NCBI GenBank assembly: GCA_027625915.1
Contig: JANTQA010000036.1
Coordinates: 10,313,001-10,377,000, forward strand
Source of the DNA: Anaeramoeba flamelloides
Taxonomy: Eukaryota > Metamonada > Anaeramoebidae
DNA: 64,000 nucleotides
Direction of reading: 5' to 3'
Of this stretch, positions 11,701 through 23,700 are shown one piece after another (the first letter of the stretch is position 1; each line of letters opens with the position of its first letter). Under the pieces are notes generated by a model, which was not told the DNA's origin, did not search any database, and saw nothing but the letters and a program-made list of their open reading frames with translations. Made by a program: the position numbers and the translations under genes.

Positions 11701-14700
11701 AAATTACAAAAACTCTATTTTTTACAACATTTCATATTTACACTTGTGACTTTACTTTTTCCAAATTCTCTTTTTTGTGTTGTTTTGAGTTCTTCTTATT
11801 TTATTTTATTTTTTTTTAAGTATTTTGAGGTGGTAAAAGGTATTATATAAAATATTAAGAATTAGGAAACTTGTTAATGATAAGATCTTGTGCAAATTGA
11901 ACTGAAGCGATTTTGTGTCAACTGGGCTTAACTGAATTGAACCGAATTATGCAACTGAAGAGAACTGAAGTGAACAAAATTGGACCTTTCCGTAAAATCT
12001 GTCGAGCCTTACTTGGGATGGGTTAGAATACACCCAACTGGTACTTTGAGTGGGATTTTAAGTGTCAAGTAGGCATTGTGTAATCTGGTTTTGCGAAAAC
12101 AAGATTTGGGAAACTTAACAAAAAATAAAATAAATAAAAATTAAAAATGCAAAAACGTATAACAACAAAAAGAAAAATTTCGAAAACCAATCTTGATTAT
12201 TCTTAAAAACTCAGAACTTAATAAATGTAAAACTTTATCTTTAAAAATATAATTTAAAACTACTTAGAGTTAACAATTTCATTTGATCTAGAGTTGGTAA
12301 AATATTTAGCTCTTTTTATTAAAATAAATTATTGTAGTGATCCATAAATTTTCAACAGAAAAGAAAATAACAAAAAATTAATTCAACAATTGAGTTACAA
12401 AAAAAACTTTTAATCAAGTTTTTACTTTTTTTATTTTTTTTTTACACTCTTTTACTTCAGAAAACTAAATTGAGTTTAAAATACTTCTAATGACTGTAAT
12501 TAAAAGGTTATGTTGACTACTCTTTGTATTAGGAGTCACAAATTTAGTCACTTAAAAACTCTCTCTTTAACAGATTAAGAGCTCTTGGGCACTTAACCCT
12601 TACCAATAAATCCTACACTTATTTATTTCTTGTTTTTCTTTTGCTTTTTTTTTCTTTGTTTAACAATAAAATTTTTATTCTTTTAATTTTTAAACAAAAG
12701 AAAAGATATATTATGAATTATAATAGTGCTTACAGTATTACCTAGTAAAAAAACTCAAAATAAAAATATTGAAACCAGGCAAGTTCCGTTGAGTGCCGTT
12801 GAGTACCTATATTTTCCAGAATTTAAAAGAATTGAGAAAAATCAAAGATTTTATTCAATTCTTTTGAATTCTGGAAAATCTAACGACAATCATATTTAAT
12901 TTAAGAAATCAACTGAAAATTAAATAAATTTTCTACTTATTTCTTAAATTAAAAAAAAACTAACTGTTGTAAGAGGAAATTAATTTCCTCGCTTCAAAAT
13001 AAAAATAAAAATAAATTACAATTTTAAGATTTTAAAATAATTATATTAGAAAAAAGTTTAATAACGATATTTTAAAAATAAATATGCACTTCTTTTTTAG
13101 GAAATATGCAGATATATATATATATATTCAAATATCATAAAATATTGCTTCAAGTTTCATACCTAGAAAACAGAAAAACATAACAAAACTAGAAAAGAAT
13201 AAATATCTGAACATATCTTCAACATTAAAAAACCTATCAAAAATTACTTAGAATAAGCAAAAAATATTTTTGGCCAAAATATATAATACAGATTACAAGA
13301 TTTTAGGAAAAAATTAAAAATTATTTAAAATATTAAAAATACAAATCTATTTTAAGTAGAAATATTACCAACAAAGAACTCAAACAAAAGGATTTAAGCA
13401 ACTTATTTTTTTCATTTTTCTACCTTAAAAAAATACCTTTAAAATAATTTTTTTTCCAATTTTTTTTTTTTGGCATAACTTTTAAAATAATTCTTTGTGA
13501 ATGTTTGAATTTTTTTTTAAATTGGGTCACTATTTCAAAGAAAATATTTTTTTTTTTTTAATTTATCAATTTAAAGTTCAATTTTCAACTATTTAAAACA
13601 ATTGATAAAGTTGAGGAGCTTTTTGTTGAAATTTAAAAGGAAATACAAAAAAAAAATGAAAATTATTTGTATTTGGGGAAAAGTCCTCGTGATTTAATAG
13701 TTTTCATATTTTTTTTTTTTGTAAAACTTGTTAAAGTTATTTTTGATTAATAGTTTATGGATTCAACTACTGTCTTTATTGTTTTGATTTGGAAACAATC
13801 AATCACTTTGCTATATATTTTTTTTTAAACTCAAACATTTTAATTGGGAAAATTTAAGTAAATAAATTTTGATAACTACAGATAAGAAAGCTATATATTT
13901 TTTTTTTATCTCAAACATTTTATTTGTAAAAATTTAACTATATAATTTCAAACAACTACTGATAAGAAAGTGATTGTATCACAAAAAAGTTTAGGATAGT
14001 ACTGTAGTCACTGTGGAAAGATTTTCGGAAATCCTTTAGTAATTAGGCAAAGTTTTGAAATTTTCTGATCTTCTTTTTTTTAATTCTATTTGGGTAAAAT
14101 AAGAAGTATTTTTCTATTAAATTCCACTTTAAAAATGTTATTTAAAGTTATTTTAGAACAGTTTAACCAATTTATTTTGCCAATTTTTAATCTCATAAAT
14201 ATATAAGGTTTTGCCGCGCTCAAGGATTTACGACATTGGAAAATTAAATTGGTTCAAGTCACTCAATTATTTGATCAATAGATGACAAAGAAAAAAGTCC
14301 ATCAACTTTCTCGTACTGTTTGGAAATCGAACGAATTCTCTTTCTTTGTTTAAAAACAATGTCTAAAATTAAACAACATTTTTTGTTTTTTCTCCCAAAG
14401 AAATCAATCTCATTTTTAAAAAAATTAAAAACGTTTGGTCTCTTTTTTCTTGGAAAAAAGAAGAGAAAAGGCCATTAATATAAGATTTTCAAAGTGAGAA
14501 AAAAACATTTACCAATTTTTGAATTGAAAAAAAAAAAAAACATTTTATTTTACAATTCTGAGTCAAGAAATTTTGGAGGAATGTTCAAAATCGGTCACAG
14601 TTAAGAACACACAATATATGAGGAGTTTCATGTTTGATCGCTTTCGGAAGTTTCTTAATAAGCGGACAATAAAAGCGGAGATAGAAACCCATTGAAAAGT

Positions 14701-17700
14701 TGAACGATCTGGTTTGTTTCTGTATGAATTTAAACCAAGTTTTATCACCGATGTATGAAAATGTAAAATTTAACTTCAGTGTTTACAGTAACTTCATTGG
14801 GAGAAAAAGATCCTTTGAAGAGCAAGTTCTTCAAAGTACCATTGCAAAATAACAAATTGGTTAAAAATGTGTTTCTTTGTTTTTTATTGTGTAGAGTTAG
14901 ATCCCGAGTTAAAAAATAAATAGCACCTCATATTGCTTCATTTGTTCAAAAATCACCTTTTATGTTTACTCGTTTTGGTTCTCCTTCCAGACTCAAAATA
15001 TGATATTGTTCGAAGTGATATAAGATTATGTTGAGGAGTTCGAAGAACGACGATTAATATAATCTTATATCACTTCGAACAATATCATATTTCTCGTTCT
15101 TCCAGGCCAAACTCGCAACATAACAAGGTGATTGTTTCCAAATCAAATCAATAAAGAACGAGATTGTTTCTCTAAAAAGGTTATTATTGCACTGTAGTCT
15201 ACGTGGAATGATTTAGGGAAATCCTTTAGTAATTAGGCAAAGTTTGAAAATTTTCTGATCTTCTTTTTTTCAATTCTAACAAAGTAAAATAGGACATATT
15301 TTACTATATAAATTCAACTCTAGAAATGTAATTAAAAGTTATTTTAGAAGAGTTTGAAAATAAAATTTACGACTTTGTTAATCTCATAAATCCCAAAAGA
15401 CGGCACGTCTCAATTAAAAACTCTTTGAACTAATAATTTGGTTCTTTGAACCAAATAATTAGTTCCAACAAAGTTAAAAAAAAAGTCCATCAAATTATGC
15501 GTACTGTTTGGAAATCGAATAAATTCCATTTCGTTATTGAAAACAATGTCCATACACAAACATGGTTTTTTCTCTTTTCGAAAAAAAAACTAATCTCATT
15601 TACCAAAAAAAAAAAAAAAATTGGTCTCTTTTTTCGAAGAAAAAAGAGAGAAGAAACCATTAATAAGAGGTTTTAGAAAGAGAAGAAAAAATAAATGATC
15701 TTTTAAGAAAAAAAAAGAAAAAAAAAGAAAAAAAAAACATTTTTTTTACTATGTCAAGTCAAGAAATTTTAGAGGAATGTTCAAAATCAGTAATTGTAAA
15801 GAACACCAATAGGTGCATGCAGATTTTTAAGTTTGATCGTTTTCTAGAATTGGCTGCCAAACGGAAAATAAAAGGATAGAGAGATCTCATTAAATGGATG
15901 AACGATCTAGTTTATCTCTATTAAATTTAAACCAAGTTTTGTCACCGATGATGAAAATGTAAAATTTAACTTCAATGTTTTCATTAACCTCATTGGAGAG
16001 TAAAAAGAGCCTTTGAAGAACAAGTACTTCAAAGTATTAGTAAAAAATAGTAAACTATTTTTTGTAATTATTTTTGTTTGTTTGGTTTTATTTTTCTTTT
16101 TTTTTGTTTCAACAAGTTAGATCTCGAGTTGAAAAAATACATAGCAACCTATATTGTTTCATTTGTTCAACAGTCACCTGTTATTATTCCTCGTTTTGGT
16201 TCCCCTTCCAGACTCAAAATATGAGATTGTTCTAGTGCTAAGATGATATTGAGGAGTTGGAAGAAATAGGAATAAAATCCTCATAGCACCAGAAAAATAT
16301 CGTTCTTTATTGTTTCAATTTGGAAAGAATCACCTTGTTATGTTGCGAGTTTCGCCTGGAAGAACGAGAAATATGATATTGTTCGAAGTGATATAAGATT
16401 ATGTTGAGGAGTTCGAAGAAATAGGATTAATAGTCTCATAGCACCAGAAAAATATCATATTTTGAGTCTGGAAGGGGATCCAAAACGAGGAATAATAACA
16501 GGTGATTTTTGATCAAATGAGTACAATATGAAGTGCTATTTATATATTGAACTCGAGATCTAACTCTACACATCAACAAACAAACAAATTTAAGCAAGAA
16601 AAAACCAATTTGTTATTTTTCAATGGTACTTTGAAGAACTTTTTCTTCAAAGGATCTTTTTCTCCAAATGGAGTCATTGAAAAAATTAAAGTTAAATTTT
16701 AGATTTTTATCATTGGTGATAACACTTGGTTTGAAATCCCACAGAGACAAACTAGATTATCAAACTTTTCAACAAGTCTCTATCTCCCCTTTTATTTCAC
16801 GATTGTTAAGAAAAATCAGAAGGTGATCAAACATAATATCCCGCATCTATTATGTGTTCTTAACAGTAATTGATATTTAAAACTATCCTCTAAAAATTTC
16901 TTGACTTGACCTAGTCAAAAAAAAATGTTTATTTTTTTTTTTTTTATTTATTATTTAAGGGAGGAGTTATTGACTCCTCTTATTTGCCCGAATTCCTAAA
17001 TTTTTATTTAGGAATTTAATTAAAGAATCAAAAATAAGTTTATTACCCACTAAGGCTAATAAGCAGTTTGAATCCTTTTTTATAATAATATTAGAAATAT
17101 TATTATTATTTAATATATTCGATATATTAATTTTTTTTAATTCAGATATCCAGATTTTGTGATTATTTTCATAGGCTGAGCAGTTCCATAGAAAATGGTC
17201 TAAATCTTCAATAGTATCTAAATTGTTCATTTTTTTACATAATTCACACAGTTTTGATTTATTCTTATTCATAACATAAGAATACCTGTTAAGGTAATTT
17301 GTAAAATTTCTGAGTTTTAAAATTGAAGTTGAGCCCTTCCATTTTAAATATCTTTGTTGTTTGTTTATTGTGTTATTTATTTGGATAATTTTTAAATATT
17401 TTTGGACTTTCCAGCTTGGGCTATTTTCTAATTGATTAATTCTAAATTTATCCAATTCAATTTTTAATTCTTTTAAGTTATTTGATTGCCAGTTAATATT
17501 TTCAAATTCTTTTTCTCTAAAAGGTAGATAATTAATTAATTCATCAAAACCAAGGGTTTTTAACTTTTGTATTAATTTAAATCTTCTTTTATATATTGTT
17601 ATTCTATCAGGATCTATTTTTGCTTCAGTTTTATAAATAAGCCTGGGAGAGTGTGGATTAATTAATAAAAATTTTGTAATTTTTTTATTAATCCAAGTAT

Positions 17701-20700
17701 CAATATCTTTAAAATCTGTTTTTGTTAAATCAAATATTTCTAATCCATATAATAGTTGACTATGTAATACAGCTTTAAAAAAATTGAATTTTTAATCCAT
17801 TGGAAAAATTTTTTTTGTTTTTAAGATATTGATTAACTTTTTGAAATTGGTCTTAACTTTCTCAAGGTTAAACTTTAAATGAGTTTTTTTATCAAGCCAA
17901 ATACCAAGATATAAAATTTTCTTTGGAATTAAAGTTTTTTTCGTTTTATCACTATTTGGATTCATTCCGAAATTTTTTATAATTTTGAGGATTTTTTCTA
18001 GTTGAAAATTTATTTCTATCAATGATCCTTTCATAAGCAAAATTAGATCATCTGCAAACATCTGAACATGTATTGCTAATGTTTTAATTTTTTCTAAGAG
18101 AAAATGAGTAATAAATCCAAATAATAAAGGGAGATAATGGATCTCCTTGATAAACACCAATTCCTTCTTTTGAATAATATGCAAGTAGATATTTTACAAT
18201 AATTTCATTTTTAATAAATTTTTTAATTGAATAATAAATCAATGAATGATGTATAGAGTCAAAACAAAAAATGTTTATTTTTTTTAAAAATTTGTAATTT
18301 TCTTTTTTTTTCTCAAATGATCATTTTTTTTTTTCTCATTTTGAAACTCTATAAAAATGGTCTCTTTTCTCTTTTTTCTTTAAAAAAAAAAAAAGAGACC
18401 AAAAATTTTTATTTTTTTAAAAATGATATTGCTTTCTTTTCGAATCAAACCCAAAAATCTTGTTTGATTTTAGACATTGTTTTTAAACAAAGAAAGAGAA
18501 TTCATTTAATTTTCAACCTTTAAGAGAAAATTGAAGGAATTTTTTTCTCTGTCGTCGATTGAATAAATAATTAGCTTCATTGAACCAAATTAATTTTCAA
18601 ATGTCGTAAATCCTTAAGCGTGACAATCTTTTAGGATTTATTAGATTAACAAAATGCCGCACAAAAAAATTGGTTAAACTCTTCTAAAATAACTTGAAAT
18701 AACATTTTTAAAGTATAATTTATTAGTAAAATGCTTCCTATTTTACCCAAATTGAATTGAAATTTAGAAGATCAGAAAATTTTCAAACTTTGCTTAATTA
18801 CTAAAGTATTTTCCAAAATCTTTACACAGTTGCTATAATACTATTCTAAACTTTCGAGTGTTATAATCTCTTTCTTATCGGTATTTATGATGAATTATAT
18901 ACTTGTAATTTTTACAAATCAAAAGTTTGAGTTAAAAAAAAATACATAGCCTCCTTATTTTGTTTAAAATCAAGATTAAAAAAATAATAAAAAAGTAAAT
19001 CGAAAAAATTAAAAATAATTTCAATCAAGTAAAAATATAATACAGTACAGTTTAAGAAGTTGGAAATAGTTAAATTGATTTTGAATTCTTATGTTGTTTC
19101 ATCAAATATTTACATTGAATCCAACAATAAAAAAAACTATCCTAAAAAAATAAATTGAAGCAAAATTCTTCTGTCCATTTTTTTAATAAATATTTTGAGT
19201 TTTCTGAGAAAGATTCAAAAATACATTTTTTTTTTTCTTTAAGAAAATCTATTTTTAATTATTATGGTTTTCGGAATCAATTAATTTTTTTCTATTATTT
19301 TGTAATGAATTGTGAAAAAAATTGATTTTGTTTTCTTTAATGGAACATTGTTTAAATGAACCTATTACTAATTTCAAAATGAAAAATGAGAAAATCTCTC
19401 ATTTAGATTTTTTAAAAATTCAAGAACAATTATCAGTCAAAAACTCTACAATTCAAAAATTTATCAACTATTTTAAATTAATATTTTTACAGCAATTATT
19501 TCGTATTCTTGAAATTATATGTATGATCTTGAAATTTTTTTAACAATCATCAGGGATTAAAGATAAATATAAATATTTTATAACTTAAAAGAATATCTAA
19601 AGAATTTTTTTTGAAAACAATTAATTTGAAATTATTTATAAAACTTTTAAGTGTAGAGTTTTTGACTGATAATTCCATTTGTAAAATTTTTTTTTTATTA
19701 ATAGATTGATAGTACATTAGGTAAAATGTGGTATTCTAATGTTACTGAAACAGTAAAAATGATTATAGAGAAATGATATTGCTTTCTATTGGAATTGTTC
19801 TTTGGATCTTTTATAGGAGATCAAAATGAACATTGTTGTTTTTCTCAATAGGGAAAAAAGAATTTTAGTTTTGAAATTTTTAAGAAAATCTATTCATTGA
19901 TTATATTTTATTCCACGCGGATACCAACTATCCTTTGATGTATATTATTATTCTTAATTCTTATTTGTTTTTCAAAGGTTAATTTTATAAATAATAATCG
20001 ATATTTGAAAAAAATGTTGGGCCATTTTGACTGAAAGAAAGTTTATAATAAAAGCAATAAGAAAAAAAAAACGAAAAGGCAAACCAGTTAAAATTGCCTA
20101 CTTCATCCATACCGCCATATGCAAATCCAGACATAATATTAATACTTTCTGTTATTATAAATGCAAAACAATATCTACAGCAAATAGTAATTCCTAGAAA
20201 ATAAACAAATAATGTATGGCATAAAAAATTGTGATCCATAAAGCCAGGTTCATCAAGTTTTTTATATGAAAAATAATTTGATAAAACTAGATATAGTCCC
20301 AGAAAAAATAGAGATTTTAAAAATCGTTTGAAACTCGCTTTTGTGCTTGATTTGAGGATTTTCTATTAAAAATTGTTTAAAAGATAATATTTTGATTAAA
20401 GATAAAGAGATTGAGGCGAAAAAAAAAAAATTGTAAATCTGATTTGTAAAAAGTTATATTTTTGGTTTTCATTTTTTTTTTACTATCTAAATAAAAAGAA
20501 AATAACAAAAAATTTCAGTTTATTTCAAAAAGTAAAAAAAAAAAACGCTGTTAGGGTTTCCAGAATTGAAAAGAATTGAGTAAAATCTTTGATTTTTTTG
20601 TATTCTTTTGAATTCTGGAAAAGCGCTGTTAGGTTCTCTTTAGTTTTCTGTTTATTTGGAAAATCGATAGATTTTCGTTAGGTTTTTTTGAGTTTTCTAT

Positions 20701-23700
20701 TTATTAAGACAATCAATAGATTTTCGTTAGGTTTTTTTTACTTTTTGAAATAAACTGAAAATTTATTAAAATTTTCTGTTTATTTCAAAAACCTCAAAAA
20801 AATCTAGAAAACTTTACAGATAAAACAGAAAACCTCAAGAAAAGCGCCATTTGGTTTATTTCTTAAATTAAAAAAAAAACCGAGGCACTATACGGCACTT
20901 GATGGACACTTTCGTTAGGTTTTTTTTAAATTTTGAAATGAACAGAAAATTTTAATAAATTTTCAGTTTATTTCAAAATTTAAAAAAAACCTAGGCACTT
21001 GACGGCACTCTACGGAACTTGAAGACACTCACAATAATGATCATCAGGAATTATTTTTTTCTCTGTTTCAGTTTTATTAGATGAGTACAATGTTTTCAAA
21101 ACTATTCGTTATTATCTATCAAAGTAAATATCTCCAAGTTGAATTAAACTATAATCCATTCTTCAGTTTATTTGGAATTTTTTACCCGAAAAATACCCTT
21201 TTTTCTAGACTAGAGACTTTTAAAAAAAGTGGTTATACTAGCAACAATAAATACAATAGCCTCATGAAAATAAAGTTCTGGGATTTTGATTATCTTGTGA
21301 ATAAACTTCATTATTCGGGATGGAAGGGTAATGAATGGAGTAGTTTTGTCTAACTTTTTTTTCCAATTTTATTTTTTCATGCTAGTGTAGTATTGTAATT
21401 CTAAAATAATAAATATATACATTTCTATTGGTAAATGGTTCTAATTAAGTATTTTTTCAAGAAGTTGATTTAATACATTTTTTTTTTTCAAACATTGAAT
21501 TTTGGTGTTTCTGTGTTGTGAAAATTTTTGAATTGGAGTTTATATTATAAGATTTATTCTTTTTTGGAACATTTTTTTTTTGTCAAATAAATTAAACTAA
21601 AAAGAAAGATATCGAAAAAAAGGAAAGGAAAGAAGTAATAAAAAGTTACCTGTTCTAATTTAAGGTTTTTTTCTTTGTTCTGAGATGTTAAAAATAGTGT
21701 CCTATTCATAAATTTGCGAAATCTTACAAAGTCAAAAATTGGCCCTGATATAACTGTACCAAAATAAAATAAATAAGTCCAATATTCGAAAAAGTTTGGC
21801 ATTTTTTGAAAACAGCTATTTTTGGTTCTTTCTCTTGTATTTTTTTCTGGGCGTTTCCCGTCATGTAAATTAAAAGAAAGTGTAATGTATTTTAATACTA
21901 TAATCATGTAGGCAACACTGACATCAATTGAATATTCTTCTGTTTTAATTATTAATCGACAATAATGACTATTAATTGTAAAATAATATATATTCCAAAT
22001 TAAATCAGTTATCATTTGGATTTATAAAATTTCTTGTTGAGAAAATGTATTTTCATAATTGTTTTGTAATTTTTATTTTGATCCCAGAATCGTAAGGTCT
22101 GCTGATCAATATATAGCCCACCTTACTGTTAATTGTAAAATAAAAAAATCAAAATTTTCATTCAGCTTTCCAAAAAAAACACATCACAAAAACTAAAATA
22201 AATTATCAAAATCCTCAATTCTAAAAGGGAAATTAATAATTTAAGGGACTAGTCTATATTAAATTTTTTTAGGTAAATTTAATAGAGATATAGAATTTTT
22301 TTTGCCAATTACTTAGATTTCAAATCAAAGTAAAAAACTTCTTAGTATATTAATGAAATCTTGCTAAATGACATTCATTAAATTTAGTTATTGTTTTTAT
22401 AGAAATAAAAAATTTTTCCATTTTTTCACTTTTTTGAAAGTTGCTTTTTTTCAACTTTTCGCAAAAATACAAAAAATAAAAAAAAATATGATCAAGAAAG
22501 CAAAACCTTGTTATATTTGTGGAAGACGTACAAAAAATAGTTTGAAAAATAAACCTGAAAGGGTTTTTTTGGATTTGTATGAAAACATGGTTTGATTCGA
22601 AAAAAATATACAATATATGCTTTACTCTTAATAAAAGATTTTCTTTTTTTATATTGTACCATTCTTTTTTTTTCATGAATCTACTTTTTCAGTTTACACT
22701 CTTTTTTTTTGTTGAATTTGAAGTTTTTTTAAGTGTTCCCAAATTACCATCCCAAAAGTTTTTGTCAGAGTCAAAAAAAATCAAAGAAAAGAATATGATC
22801 TATTTTTTTAAAAAGTAATTATTGATAAAACAAATTGAGTTCTTTATAGAATCAAGTTGGATGAACAGAAGTGAAGGAGAAAATATTCACCAGTTTTAAA
22901 TTATTTTTTCGTTTTTAAAAATGAGAATAAATATTATTTTTGAGAAAATAATTAAATCCAAAATTAATCAAAAAATTCTCATTCGTTAAAGATCTTTTTT
23001 CAAAAAAAAATTTTTAAAATTCACTTTTTTTGACAGAATTGTAAAATTTTAAAAAAACAAGAACTAAAAGTTCTAACATTGAAAAAACCTGTCTATTTTC
23101 AATTTTAAACATATTTCAAGATAAGGATTCCTTATTTAGTCATTGGTCAAAAAAAAAATTAATATAGACTAGTCCCTTAAGCTGATTTTGAAAAAATGAA
23201 AAATTCAAAATGTGACATCTATTTAAAAATCTCAATTTTGGAAAGCTGAATGAAAATGTTGTTCCATTTGTTTCGCAACAAATAGTATTCAACACTGTTT
23301 GTACCAACAGTCTCACACTATACTTTGTGTTTTCAAAACTAGAACGAAATATCTCACTCACTTCACTTGCGATGATATTTCAAGAGTTATTTTCAGCCAC
23401 TACTCTCTTACCAACAACAGGTTATTTTGTCTCTACTGAGCATCTAGAAGAGAGTACATTTTGAAAAACACATCAGAGTAACTCTGTTTAAATTTTGGCT
23501 TTGATCTCTGAAACAATTATTACAAAGCCAAACAAAAATTTTTTTCCGTTTATTTATCAATTTACGGCACTTTTGAACACTTTTTTCTCACACCTTTAGA
23601 AAACGAAAAGGGAAAATAATATAAACAAAAAATAACTTATATTTTGGGTTGTTTTCTGGAAATAAGAATTAAACAAAGATGCTTAACAAAAAGAAAGAAG

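Larger units (their letters stand above)
9438..20084 (-). other. 10.6-kb intron of the MBOAT gene, packed with repeats
   Basis: The donor is TG|GTTTGC at 20084 and the acceptor is CTAATAG|G ending at 9438. Splicing completes Trp300 (TG+G) and restores the family spacing W-x3-N between exons. In genomic order the intron holds a TIR transposon (9921-11149), a long-TIR MITE (11384-11748), a hairpin cluster and LINE tail (12775-13015), a triplicated repeat with a nested LINE (13812-18960) and part of another repeat (19700-19920). The remaining stretches, for example 11750-12770 and 13020-13800, are plain AT-rich DNA in which I see nothing. Confidence 0.75.

Noticed and set aside
21081-21353. 90-codon plus-strand open frame with HYSGWKGNEW
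   Set aside because: It faintly resembles both an MBOAT segment and the LINE WKGQEY block, but lies antisense in an intron, has no partner exons, and no domain could be confirmed.
23140-23361. Minus-strand open frame in MBOAT intron 1
   Set aside because: Starts with a non-ATG codon, crosses the end of a TTAA element, and is preceded by stops.
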